The position numbers were made by a program, and so were the translations under genes. Below the pieces are notes generated by a model, which searched no databases, was not told the origin of the DNA, and saw nothing but the letters and a program-made list of their open reading frames with translations. A DNA stretch of 42,461 nt from an uncultured Chloroflexota bacterium. GTDB lineage: Bacteria; Chloroflexota; Anaerolineae; Anaerolineales; Anaerolineaceae. Below, in pieces: positions 34,063 to 42,461 of this stretch; the first letter of the stretch is position 1; the number at the start of each line of letters is the position of its first letter. The stretch is taken from the NCBI GenBank assembly GCA_902774215.1, contig CACYHU010000024.1, forward strand, positions 1 through 42,461, read 5' to 3'.

Positions 34063-36336
34063 TCAGTTAATATCCTGATTACCCGATTCTGAAAACCGCC
34101 TGCTTCTTTTCCAATAAATAAAAAGACCGCAGCAAAGGAATAAAGCAAAGAAAACAGAAACATATAATGATATTGTCCAATAAACCGGATCCCTGAAATA
34201 AACAGTCACATTTCCATCAAAATTATCCGGAAGTTCAAACGAAACCAGGTTTTGTTTTCCATTGATCACCGGATATTCATTGCCGTTATCATCCACCACG
34301 CAGTATTGCTTATAGTTATAAACCGGGACGCTGAAATAATGGCGGCCGGGGTTTGAACCGGCTTTACAATAAACCGATAGACTGTCGGACTTCCGTTTCA
34401 ATACCGCTTTAGCTTCAATATTTTCATCATAATTCTCAACCAAATCCGATTCGAAAGTCCCGATCGAATTCCCGGGCAGGTAAAAATGGGTATCTATCAT
34501 CGACCGGTCCAGATTGTATGTATCTGAAACAAAGGCCATGGAATTGTTATCAAAATAACTGCCTGTCATCCACAGCAGCATAAAAATCCCGGCCGAAGCT
34601 AAAACTGTATTAAAGGTTTTTGATTTCAAATCTGATATCACCACACCAGCAAAAACAGTCATAAACAGAATTGCAAAGGTAAGGAACCGCCATGGGAACT
34701 GAACACGGGCAAGATATTCCCAAAACGGGACATGGATTCCCAGATAATTCCACGGAAAAATGTCTGTGGAGATCCATAATGAGAATAACGAAAAAAACAG
34801 CCCGAACCGATACCATTGGTTCTTTTTATTTCGTCCGAAAAGGCTTAATCCCACGACCAAAACTGCCATCAATGGCAGTCCGGGAGTCATCTGCATTCTT
34901 GAATCTCCATCCGCTGTACCTGCACCTCTTGCCCTGGTCAGAAAACCCAGAAGCATACCGGGATAGATGCCTCTGTCTTGAATAAATACAGATATCGTAT
35001 TATCTGCACCTTCACCCATCGCGGTCGGAATATTGATCATATAATCCAGCATCGGAGTCAGATAATAAAGGTTCAGCATGATCGTCAGAAAAGCTGCAAT
35101 AACATAAGTGAGGATCGTTTGCTTCCGAAATGTTTTTCTCAGGAAAAACAGACAGATCAGAACCAGCATAAAAATCGTCATGACAAAAGTCAGGTTATGC
35201 GAGCCGATGATACCGGAGAGGGAAAGAGCCAGGATAACACTATCCGGAAACAATTCTTTGATTGTCTTTTTCTCTTCGTCATATATTCTGTAAATTGCCA
35301 ATGAAAATAAAGGCAGAAAAGCCATTGCTGTAAATTCGCCCACCGCTGACCTGACGTAAACATTTATAAAGCGATAAGAAGCTGCTGCGTAAATAAGGCT
35401 CAGCAAAATGCCGGTTTTCCTGCTGTGAAACATTAGGCTGAAAGCATAATAAGACAGGAAGACGGTCAGCAAATTAATGAAAAACACATACCATTTATTT
35501 GCAGCGATCAAAGTGAAGCCCAGCAGCCGCAATATCGCCGGAAAATAAAGAAAAATATCATTGTAATAAATAGAAAAAGGATATCCCAGACCATAAAGAG
35601 CCAGTGTCGAAACTCTCGCCGGAAATTGTCCGGACTGAAGAGCATCAACAAGTGATTCTATACGAAGACAATGATAAATAAAATCGTGTCCCTGATTGAT
35701 TCCTTTAACAGCCATAGGCGCTGATAAAAGAACCACAATTCCAAATAACGTCAAAAATGTTTTAAATTTTTGGCCGTTATATTGATATAGCAGGATCAGA
35801 AAATCAAGGAACAGTACAACAGCAATTACTGAGACACAAATTCTTTTCTGCATCCTGTTGTTGGCGCTGATCCTTATTGACCCGACGGAAAAATCACCCT
35901 CTCCGCTGTATGTAAAGTTCAGCAAAAACTGACTGATATCCTCTTTTACCTCAAAATGATAAATAATATTGTCCGAACGTCTATCCAATACACCGGGAAG
36001 AGCATCCAGATAATTCAGTTCATTTTGATAGCTTGATGAAGCTAAAACTTCCTGGCTTTCTTCCGCGTCATAATCGATACTGACTGAATAAGACCCTCTT
36101 TTCAGTGAAAGCTGCGGGCCTAGCAGGAACCTGACAGAAGAGCCTTTATCTTTGACAGTTTCATTAATAAAATATTTTCCGTCCTTATAAACCGCGTTCA
36201 AATCCTTCCAGTCAAGCAGATATGTTTCAATTTTCTGCAGCTTTCGGGAAGAAACCAGCCCCCATAAAAGAATGCCAAAAATTATCGCAAAACTGACAAA
36301 TAAAACGAATTTATTTTTTTGAATAATCTTCTTCAT
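34063..36336 (-). CDS. PTPS-related/YfhO-like polytopic membrane protein, paralogue 1
   Basis: 757 residues. One N-terminal helix (12-30), an extracytoplasmic domain to about 175 (KRGSYSVSIDYDAEESQE, YSGEGDFSVGSIRISANNR), then about 12 helices and a final extracytoplasmic domain closed by one helix (ELPDNFDGNVTVYFRD, then the C-terminal anchor). The loop GHDFIYHCLRIESLVDALQ, followed by GQFPARVSTLALYGLGYPF and NDIFLYFPAILRLLG, is the signature of the 6-pyruvoyl-tetrahydropterin-synthase-related membrane family. That family is close to YfhO and GT-C enzymes; no activity is established. It is the last gene of a three-gene minus operon and a paralogue of the protein at 38047-40281. Confidence 0.7.
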   Translation of the reverse strand: MKKIIQKNKFVLFVSFAIIFGILLWGLVSSRKLQKIETYLLDWKDLNAVYKDGKYFINETVKDKGSSVRFLLGPQLSLKRGSYSVSIDYDAEESQEVLASSSYQNELNYLDALPGVLDRRSDNIIYHFEVKEDISQFLLNFTYSGEGDFSVGSIRISANNRMQKRICVSVIAVVLFLDFLILLYQYNGQKFKTFLTLFGIVVLLSAPMAVKGINQGHDFIYHCLRIESLVDALQSGQFPARVSTLALYGLGYPFSIYYNDIFLYFPAILRLLGFTLIAANKWYVFFINLLTVFLSYYAFSLMFHSRKTGILLSLIYAAASYRFINVYVRSAVGEFTAMAFLPLFSLAIYRIYDEEKKTIKELFPDSVILALSLSGIIGSHNLTFVMTIFMLVLICLFFLRKTFRKQTILTYVIAAFLTIMLNLYYLTPMLDYMINIPTAMGEGADNTISVFIQDRGIYPGMLLGFLTRARGAGTADGDSRMQMTPGLPLMAVLVVGLSLFGRNKKNQWYRFGLFFSLFSLWISTDIFPWNYLGIHVPFWEYLARVQFPWRFLTFAILFMTVFAGVVISDLKSKTFNTVLASAGIFMLLWMTGSYFDNNSMAFVSDTYNLDRSMIDTHFYLPGNSIGTFESDLVENYDENIEAKAVLKRKSDSLSVYCKAGSNPGRHYFSVPVYNYKQYCVVDDNGNEYPVINGKQNLVSFELPDNFDGNVTVYFRDPVYWTISLYVSVFFALFLCCGLFIYWKRSRRFSESGNQDIN

Positions 36337-36411
36337 TTTTCCATACCAGCAAGGTTAAACATTTTATTCAATGTAAATAATAAAGAACGAAAATAAGACA
36401 GATCCAAATCA

Positions 36412-38034
36412 CTATGGTTCGCGGATAAACCCGCGGAAAAGGGAGACATCCGGAATATCATAGAGAACATAACCTTCATCGTCGAAATAGATCCGTTCCA
36501 AACCGATTTTTTCAAGCGTATCCATGTACAGCTGTTCTTCCTCTTCCGTCATCAGCAGAAACGCACTCTCCGCTTCCATAGTTTTATAACTCTTCAGCGT
36601 CAGCCAATTGGTATATTCAAAGGTACCGTCAGGAGTCAGCCGCAGCGATACCACGGGGAAACCGTTTAATAATTCCACAAGGGTATTGGCAGTACCGGCA
36701 AATGCGTAGCCATAATGATAATCATGAGAGCGGACAAAGGCAATTGACGATTGCAGATCATCAGCAAGATGCGGATTGTCGTAAGATATCCCGTCATAAG
36801 GCTGGCCGAAGTTTCCGGAATTCAGGAAAGAGACTCCATTAAAAACACTGTTGCCAACGAATACAGCCATACAAATCAGATAGATGAATCTCTTAATATG
36901 CGGAATTTTCTCTGGCATATCCAACCGCACACACAAAAACGGAATGATCCAGACAGAGGCCGGCAGCAAATAACGGGAATAATCAGCCTGAAGCCTGAAA
37001 GGAATGTCACCAAAGATGAAAACAACCAGATTCACCAGTAAGCTGACCGGAAGCATAGCCCGCATCATATACTGCCTGAAATCTTTATTTCTATACCGGA
37101 TCAGGTCAGCAGTTGACTGGTAAACCAAAACAAAAGCACTGAAAAGCCCGAACAGGGATAAAATACCCACAAGGCTGAACATTTTCACACCGGTCCGGAA
37201 TCCAAACTGAGTAAAAAAAGCTGCCAGGATCGGTCCCCAGGCTGAAGGACTCAGAACATTAAGGCTTTGATCTGTCTGCTCATAAAGATCCATTGAAGGG
37301 ATCAGAAAATGCGAATTGCATAACATTCCCAGGCCGCCTGCGATCAGGATGAAAAGCGGGATCAGCATCCACCTTTCCCAAGGCGTTTTTTTCGAATCTG
37401 ATTGAACAATAAGATAGAAAAACAAACATCCGGCGGCTGGGATCATGGTAAGAAATATCTGACGGATATAAAGCAGACAGCTTAGAAATGAAATAAAAAT
37501 GAGCAATACCAGGCGGACAGTTTTAGATGCACGCGAAGCATCCGGTCTGTGGAAAAACGAAAATAACAATCCCGTCAGCAGATATGTCGGAAGAAAATTG
37601 CAAACATAATAGCAGTGATAAATAACAGTCCTTCCATAGACCACAGTAAAAGGCAGCATGATCAGAACTGCACTCATTAACACAGCCTTCCGTCCAAGTC
37701 CGCTTTGCGACATCATATACACGAATGACGCGAGATATATCAGCTGGATGATACAGGTTCCGAAAAATCGTACATTTGCCCAACCGTCAAAAAAATTGAA
37801 AAGGAAACCAAAAATCAACTGATTCTGGACGAAATATTCTGTAGAATAATAAAAATCATCAGAATAGAGGCTTTTCTCCCGGTGAAGCACATCGGCAAGC
37901 ATCAGCTCTGATGCAGCGTCATCATCCAGCACATGATGCGCTACATGGAAATTGATAACTGCTGTCAAAACCAAAACCAGCAGAAGAAGTATGACCGGCA
38001 GCCATTCATTTCTTTCAATTTGCCTGTTTTTCAT
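36412..38034 (-). CDS. Polytopic membrane protein, GT-C-like, between two paralogues
   Basis: 540 residues with about 11 hydrophobic segments and a short soluble C-terminus (MEAESAFLLMTEEEEQLYMD, RIYFDDEGYVLYDIPD). The first outside loop carries an acidic pattern, HHVLDDDAASELMLADVLHR, followed by SLYSDDFYYSTEYF. This recalls the DD/DE loop of GT-C glycosyltransferases, but the protein is not a clear member of any named family. The ATG at 38034 starts 12 bases after the upstream paralogue ends, with AAGGGG just before. The next gene starts 75 bases downstream. It is probably a partner of the two flanking YfhO-like proteins. Confidence 0.6.
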   Translation of the reverse strand: MKNRQIERNEWLPVILLLLVLVLTAVINFHVAHHVLDDDAASELMLADVLHREKSLYSDDFYYSTEYFVQNQLIFGFLFNFFDGWANVRFFGTCIIQLIYLASFVYMMSQSGLGRKAVLMSAVLIMLPFTVVYGRTVIYHCYYVCNFLPTYLLTGLLFSFFHRPDASRASKTVRLVLLIFISFLSCLLYIRQIFLTMIPAAGCLFFYLIVQSDSKKTPWERWMLIPLFILIAGGLGMLCNSHFLIPSMDLYEQTDQSLNVLSPSAWGPILAAFFTQFGFRTGVKMFSLVGILSLFGLFSAFVLVYQSTADLIRYRNKDFRQYMMRAMLPVSLLVNLVVFIFGDIPFRLQADYSRYLLPASVWIIPFLCVRLDMPEKIPHIKRFIYLICMAVFVGNSVFNGVSFLNSGNFGQPYDGISYDNPHLADDLQSSIAFVRSHDYHYGYAFAGTANTLVELLNGFPVVSLRLTPDGTFEYTNWLTLKSYKTMEAESAFLLMTEEEEQLYMDTLEKIGLERIYFDDEGYVLYDIPDVSLFRGFIREP

Positions 38035-38046
38035 AAACCAAACCCC

Positions 38047-40281
38047 TTACTGCGTCTTTTTTGAAAGTCTTTGATCTTTTGCAGACCTTTTCAAAACCAA
38101 AAGAATAATAAGTAATAACAGGGACACAGCCGACACATACAAAGCAGCAGTCCAGATAGCCGGATCCCTGAATTTGACCGTGATCACTCCGTCAAAAGAA
38201 TCCGGTAATTCAAATCCGATATGATTTTGTTCTCCGTTGATAATTTCATATTCTTTTCCGGAAGCATCGGTCACATGATACCCCTTGTAATTATATACGG
38301 GAACAAAAACCTTGTAGATTTGATTGGATTGATCTGTCATGCAATGAATATTCAGGCTGTCGGAGGTTCTGGAAACGATTTCTGACCATCTGATATTCTC
38401 GGCCACGATTTTTGTGCTTATTAAATTATAATCGGATCCCTGAAGATAATATTCCAAACCGGTCTGGAACGGATCCACACCGGATGTATCATAAATGAAA
38501 AAATTATTCTGATTGTCAAAAAGGCTCCCGGTACACCATATAAACATTAATACAGCAGCACAGACCAAACCACCGTCAATATATTTGCAGTCATATTCCT
38601 GAAGTATTTCACCTGCAAGCAGCGTCAGGAATAAAATCGAATAGACTAAAAACCTCGCCGGAATTTGGATCTGCGCTGTCAGGCTCCAGAAAGCAGACCT
38701 GTAAGCCAGCCAATTCCAGGGAAAAACATCGGTGCTGATAATCAGAGTAAAAACAGATAGAAATAATAAAAAACGAAACATATAATCATTTCTGCCCCGG
38801 TATCTTTTGAACAAACCAATGATCAGAACTGCCATTAATGGCAAACCGGGAGTGCACTGTATACGATCCTGTCCTTTAAGATCCAGAGAACCGACAACCT
38901 TTTGAAAAAAAGAGAACAGCTGTGCCGGCTGTATTCCCATATCCTGAATTGTCTTACGTCCCTGATCAACAATGCCTTTGATCACTGTAGGTACATTAAA
39001 ATAATAATCCACAAACGGAACAAGAAAATATAGATTCAATAGGATCGTCAGGCCTGCCGTAAGTAAAAAAGTCAGGAGCACATTTTTCGTGAAAGTTTTT
39101 TTCCAAAGAATTAAGCACACGATCAGCAGCAGAAAACAAGTCATGATCATAGTCAATATATGAGATCCGATTATTCCGCTCAAACCGATACTCAGCAATA
39201 AACTGTTATCAAAAATCTTTTTGCCGGAATCTACTTCTTCTGTAAAAATTTTGAACAATGCCAATGCCAGCAGAGGAAGAAAAATTTGCGCTGTATACTC
39301 ACCGACCGCAGCCCGGACATAAATATTAGTAAAATGGTAAGAAGCTGTTGTATAAAGGAAGGCAAGAATAAATCCCGTTCTTTTATCGCTGAAAATGTTT
39401 TTGAAGGAATAATATGCTATCGCTGCTGTCAGAAACAATACCGCAAAAATATAAAGCTTATAAGCAGTAATAACGGAAAACCCGATCAATCTCAGAAAAG
39501 CAGGAAAATACAGAAAAAGATCATTGTAATAAATAGAAAATGGATACCCCAGTCCGAATAACGTTACAGAGGAAATTCTTGCAGGAAACTGCCCAAAATG
39601 AAGCGCTTGAAATATTGCTTCGATCCGCAGTAAATGGATAGCAATATCATGACCGTAATGAATGCCGTAAGATGCCAAAGGCAGTGCGGATACTCCTGTT
39701 ATGCCAAGAATCACCAATAAAGTATGAAAAATCCTCGTTCTCTCAGTAAACAAATAAAAAAGCAGGTCAAAAATCAAAACTGAAAATATTAATTCAGCTG
39801 TTACCCGCTTATTCCATCTGTTATTAGCCACAATTGAAATTGACTTTACAGAAAAATCACCGATCCCCCCATAATAGATGACCAGCTCAAATTTTTCAGT
39901 ATCTTCTTTAATTTCAAACTGATAAGCAAGAGAATTTAAATGCCTGCTTAATTTACTGGATGAAGCAATAGATAACGGAGTTCTCTCCGCCGTGACAAAC
40001 TGATCCTGTTCCGAAGAGTATAAAATTACTGCCGTATAAGATCCCCGTTTCAGGGACTTGAACGGTCCCCAGAGAAATTCTTTATTTATCCCTGAATCTT
40101 TAATTATTTCATTCGCAGTTAAACCCTGATCCGTATAACTGGCATTTTCACTCCACCAATCTTCAAGGGAATAATCATATTTGGGCAGCTTTTTACAGGA
40201 GAGACAAAACCAGATAACCGCTCCGATAATAAGCAATAAACTGAAACAATAGACTCCTGTTTTTCCTTTACTGAAATTCAT
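38047..40281 (-). CDS. PTPS-related/YfhO-like polytopic membrane protein, paralogue 2
   Basis: 744 residues with the same plan as the 34063-36336 product. It has an N-terminal helix, the domain LKRGSYTAVILYSSEQDQ with YYGGIGDFSVKSISIVANNR, the loop GHDIAIHLLRIEAIFQALH, GQFPARISSVTLFGLGYPF and NDLFLYFPAFLRLIGF, then a C-terminal domain (YNYKGYHVTDASGKEY, ELPDSFDGVITVKFRD) and one last helix. The two are clearly homologous throughout but strongly diverged, so the duplication is old. GGGAG lies 7 bases before ATG 40281. It is the first gene of the operon and is divergent from the GT-C gene at 40422, with overlapping -10 regions between them. Confidence 0.7.
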   Translation of the reverse strand: MNFSKGKTGVYCFSLLLIIGAVIWFCLSCKKLPKYDYSLEDWWSENASYTDQGLTANEIIKDSGINKEFLWGPFKSLKRGSYTAVILYSSEQDQFVTAERTPLSIASSSKLSRHLNSLAYQFEIKEDTEKFELVIYYGGIGDFSVKSISIVANNRWNKRVTAELIFSVLIFDLLFYLFTERTRIFHTLLVILGITGVSALPLASYGIHYGHDIAIHLLRIEAIFQALHFGQFPARISSVTLFGLGYPFSIYYNDLFLYFPAFLRLIGFSVITAYKLYIFAVLFLTAAIAYYSFKNIFSDKRTGFILAFLYTTASYHFTNIYVRAAVGEYTAQIFLPLLALALFKIFTEEVDSGKKIFDNSLLLSIGLSGIIGSHILTMIMTCFLLLIVCLILWKKTFTKNVLLTFLLTAGLTILLNLYFLVPFVDYYFNVPTVIKGIVDQGRKTIQDMGIQPAQLFSFFQKVVGSLDLKGQDRIQCTPGLPLMAVLIIGLFKRYRGRNDYMFRFLLFLSVFTLIISTDVFPWNWLAYRSAFWSLTAQIQIPARFLVYSILFLTLLAGEILQEYDCKYIDGGLVCAAVLMFIWCTGSLFDNQNNFFIYDTSGVDPFQTGLEYYLQGSDYNLISTKIVAENIRWSEIVSRTSDSLNIHCMTDQSNQIYKVFVPVYNYKGYHVTDASGKEYEIINGEQNHIGFELPDSFDGVITVKFRDPAIWTAALYVSAVSLLLLIILLVLKRSAKDQRLSKKTQ

Positions 40282-40343
40282 TCAAATCTCCCGGCCGGAT
40301 CATTCCGCAAGTGTACGCCCAAGAAGCTATTAAATATTTTACT

Positions 40344-40358
40344 ATTATAAGGTATAAT
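40344..40358. promoter_or_regulatory. Closely spaced divergent -10 boxes
   Basis: TATAAT on the minus strand (40349-40344) faces left and TATAAT on the plus strand (40353-40358) faces right, with 3 bases between. Each has only a weak -35. They would serve the operon starting at 40281 and the gene at 40422. Two polymerases could not occupy both at once. Confidence 0.5.
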
Positions 40359-40421
40359 TCTGGAAACTTTGCACGTACAGATATAAATTCTGTCTCCGTA
40401 CAAATAAGACCGGGAGAGACT

Positions 40422-42353
40422 TTGTCCGCCGCAGAAGCCAAAAATAATGTGAACCAGATTTGGAAATATCTGACAGCATTTTTGCTGGCAGGTTTTTTCC
40501 TTTGCGGTGTATTCCTTTTCCGGAATTACGGGACTTCCTCCGACGAGATCAACCAGATCGAAGCCGGACATATCATCTGGGCAGCTATATGCGAAAAACT
40601 GGGGAAACCATCTCCGGATTTTGGCAATTTACCTAAACTGGAAGAATATTACAACCGTTTTTACGGACAGGCAGCCACTTTTCCAACAGTTTTGATAGAA
40701 GCGGTACGGCATTTTCAGATGGACATCAGCAGTATAGTCCGGCTGCGGCATTTCTGGAATTTTCTGATGTACTTTACAGGGCTTGTCTGCCTCGGAATAC
40801 TGGCAAGGCTGCGCTTTAAACGTTATGACGCTGTATTCCTTTTGCTTCTGCTGCATATTCTGACACCCCGGCTTTTCGGCGATGCGTTTTACAACGACAG
40901 GGATGTGATGCTGATTTCCCTCTTCTGGATCTCGCTGCTTTGTTTTGAATTTTTCTGCCGCAGACCGGGCATTCTAACTGCGTTGCTGTGCGCATTCTTT
41001 TTTGCTTTGGCGATCAATACCCGCTACTTCGGGCTGGTTCTTCTGTTTCTGCCTGTTATTTATTTACTCCGGCGCGAGACAAAACAAAAACTGCCTGCGC
41101 TGTTTCTGCTTCTTTTCGTTCCGGCATTCTTCTATCTGATGACGCCTGTTCTGTGGACTGATTTCTTTTCCCGGTTCGCTGCCGGTTTCCGGCTTTTTTC
41201 CTCCGGACAGCAGCGGACACAGGAAACCAAAGGTCTTGCTGATATTCTTTTTTTCGGGAAATATATACCGGAAAACAACCTGCCTTTTTATTATGTGCCG
41301 CTGTGGATATTTATCTCAACCCCGCTTATTCCGCAATTTCTGACAATTACCGGACTGATCCAAAGCTTCCGGGGAAAAACCGGGATCATGGATCGGTTCA
41401 TGCAAATATTACTCTGCCTGGGAATCGCGGCAGTGATGCTGATCCGTCCCGTCCTTTACAACGGCTGGCGTCACATGTATTTTTTCTATGTTCCATTCTT
41501 CTGGTTTACAGGGACCGGTATCCGCTTTCTGATGGAGAAAAAACAAAAGCGGCTCAAATTCGTGGGAATTGTTTTGATTTTTCTTTCTGCCGGATGGACA
41601 GCTTACAGGATCTCACGTCTTCATCCGTATGAATATGTCTATCTGAATCCGCTCTTCAGCTCCCGTGAAGATGAGTTCGATCGGGATTTCTGGCGCCTTT
41701 CGACCACGGAGAGTCTGAAATGGATCTGGGATCAGGAACAGGATGAGTTTCGAGTCTGTGATACAAATGCCGGGCTTAACAATCACATTATCGGTCTGTT
41801 CCCCTGGCAGCGGGATCACATAATCATCAGCCAATATAACGCACTTCACCGCTTCCCGTCAGATTACCTGATCGCCAATTACAGCGGCGTTATCGGAAAT
41901 GAACAGTTATTTCCGCTGTTTGACTCGGTTTATATAATTGAACGCGACGGTGTAAAGTTGGCTGAAGTATATAAACGTTATCCCGCGCTGGAACCATCGA
42001 TCCGCTCAATAAGTCCCGGTTCTCCTGAAATGATCGATGGCGAAATCGATCTTGAATTGGAATGGCGCAGTACCCGTCTGCAAAATGACGAAGATGAACT
42101 GGTTATTGAGTTTACAGATAAAATGACACTCAGCGGTATCGCACTTCTGCCCGGAGATGATGAGCATGAATACGCAAGATCTCCTGAAGTCAGCATTTCC
42201 GATGATGGCAAAACCTGGAAAAAGATTCCGGTAACAGTCAGCAATTTATTCGATTTGAGTTTTTCTCCCACTGAGACCCGCTGGATCCGCATCAAAAATA
42301 CAAAACCCGCTGATGTTCATTGGAGCTTCCGGGAAATCCTTTTTTATAATTGA
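40422..42353 (+). CDS. GT-C glycosyltransferase-like membrane protein with C-terminal discoidin-like domain
   Basis: 643 residues from TTG 40422. I prefer this start because a TATAAT at 40353 would place transcription after the in-frame GTG 40311, GGGAGA lies 4-5 bases before the TTG, and the first membrane helix (IWKYLTAFLLAGFFLCGVFL) begins soon after. About ten helices include a first outside loop with TSSDEINQIEAGHIIW (acidic pair as in GT39-like enzymes) and DAFYNDRDVMLISLFW. The last ~100 residues read as an F5/8-type C (discoidin-like) domain: DKMTLSGIALLPGDDEHEY, SPEVSISDDGKTWKKIP and ETRWIRIKNT...WSFREILFYN. It may recognise the glycan being extended. It is divergent from the YfhO-like operon. 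Confidence 0.65.
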   Translation: MSAAEAKNNVNQIWKYLTAFLLAGFFLCGVFLFRNYGTSSDEINQIEAGHIIWAAICEKLGKPSPDFGNLPKLEEYYNRFYGQAATFPTVLIEAVRHFQMDISSIVRLRHFWNFLMYFTGLVCLGILARLRFKRYDAVFLLLLLHILTPRLFGDAFYNDRDVMLISLFWISLLCFEFFCRRPGILTALLCAFFFALAINTRYFGLVLLFLPVIYLLRRETKQKLPALFLLLFVPAFFYLMTPVLWTDFFSRFAAGFRLFSSGQQRTQETKGLADILFFGKYIPENNLPFYYVPLWIFISTPLIPQFLTITGLIQSFRGKTGIMDRFMQILLCLGIAAVMLIRPVLYNGWRHMYFFYVPFFWFTGTGIRFLMEKKQKRLKFVGIVLIFLSAGWTAYRISRLHPYEYVYLNPLFSSREDEFDRDFWRLSTTESLKWIWDQEQDEFRVCDTNAGLNNHIIGLFPWQRDHIIISQYNALHRFPSDYLIANYSGVIGNEQLFPLFDSVYIIERDGVKLAEVYKRYPALEPSIRSISPGSPEMIDGEIDLELEWRSTRLQNDEDELVIEFTDKMTLSGIALLPGDDEHEYARSPEVSISDDGKTWKKIPVTVSNLFDLSFSPTETRWIRIKNTKPADVHWSFREILFYN

Positions 42354-42461
42354 TCGGCTGCACGATTCGGAACTGTCCTTTAGGGAAGTGCTGATTTATT
42401 CAGTTTGAGTCGAAGTGACCTGTTTTCGTTGACTCATTTTGAGTCAACAGAACAGGTTGCA
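42354..42461. other. Right-edge region with a long palindrome, possibly an IS end
   Basis: ACCTGTT (42418-42424) pairs with AACAGGT (42451-42457), and inside lies a perfect GTTGACTCA/TGAGTCAAC palindrome (42428-42448). The preceding GGGAAGTGCTGATTTATTCA has the look of a transposon end, but the window stops before any transposase. It is not an ordinary terminator, as no U-run is seen. Confidence 0.4.

Noticed and set aside
1..42461. tRNA, rRNA or CRISPR arrays
   Set aside because: No cloverleaf ends, rRNA segments or regularly spaced repeats were recognised in the intergenic regions; a tRNAscan or CRISPR search was not run.

Overview
The window looks like a chromosomal segment of an anaerobic, Gram-positive-type bacterium, most probably a member of Bacillota (Clostridia-like). 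The grounds are an L-box lysine riboswitch with an intrinsic terminator, an acetyl-type diaminopimelate pathway (dapH), Rrf2 and HipA-like proteins of the Firmicute type, strong AGGAGG-like ribosome binding sites, and short intergenic regions with classic hairpin/U-run terminators. A Pro/Thr-rich linker and an SGNH protein of a type also common in Chloroflexota (Anaerolineae) leave that phylum as an alternative. No rRNA, tRNA or CRISPR array was recognised. TAG ends several intact genes (dapA, the GGDEF gene, the DUF212 gene), so the code looks standard.

Layout. 1-94 is the end of an IS3-family element running off the left edge. 269-4112 (minus) holds an M20 amidohydrolase, aspartokinase and an MscS channel. 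4343-7112 (plus) holds a fusion of an RsbW-like ATPase fold with a dicarboxylate symporter, then a HipA-like kinase gene with a damaged 5' end. 7194-11163 (minus) is a lysine operon, promoter - lysine riboswitch - dapA - dapB - dapH - lysA. A frameshifted GGDEF gene follows at 11292-12247. 12344-15906 (minus) carries a cupin, D-Ala-D-Ala ligase and a polytopic membrane protein. 16004-21137 (plus) runs rnhA, xseA, xseB, a DUF212 membrane protein, a secreted SGNH protein and a lidless Hsp70. 21159-23948 (minus) has two exported proteins, one with an in-frame TAG just after its signal peptide.

24387-26755 is a small sulfur region: cysK, a previously unmarked 30-codon leader ORF with 5 Cys and 8 Met codons, a strong terminator between the two, a divergent Rrf2 regulator with a Cys cluster, and a rhodanese lipoprotein. 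The leader has a near-consensus promoter, a strong ribosome binding site and a segment able to pair with the terminator's 5' arm. This looks like a translation-coupled attenuator sensing cysteine and/or methionine, and is the most interesting item here. A second promoter just below the terminator complicates that reading.

27064-29680 carries a cytosine deaminase-like amidohydrolase and a MATE transporter. 29856-42353 is dominated by large polytopic membrane proteins of GT-C or PTPS-related/YfhO type, probably for surface glycan or lipid-linked sugar metabolism. They include an acyltransferase-3/GT-C fusion, two paralogues flanking a third membrane protein in one operon, and a GT-C protein ending in a discoidin-like domain. 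A secreted tyrosine-phosphatase-like protein sits among them. Two copies of a structured repeat of about 174 bp, in opposite orientation, lie upstream of mscS and of the rrf2 gene.
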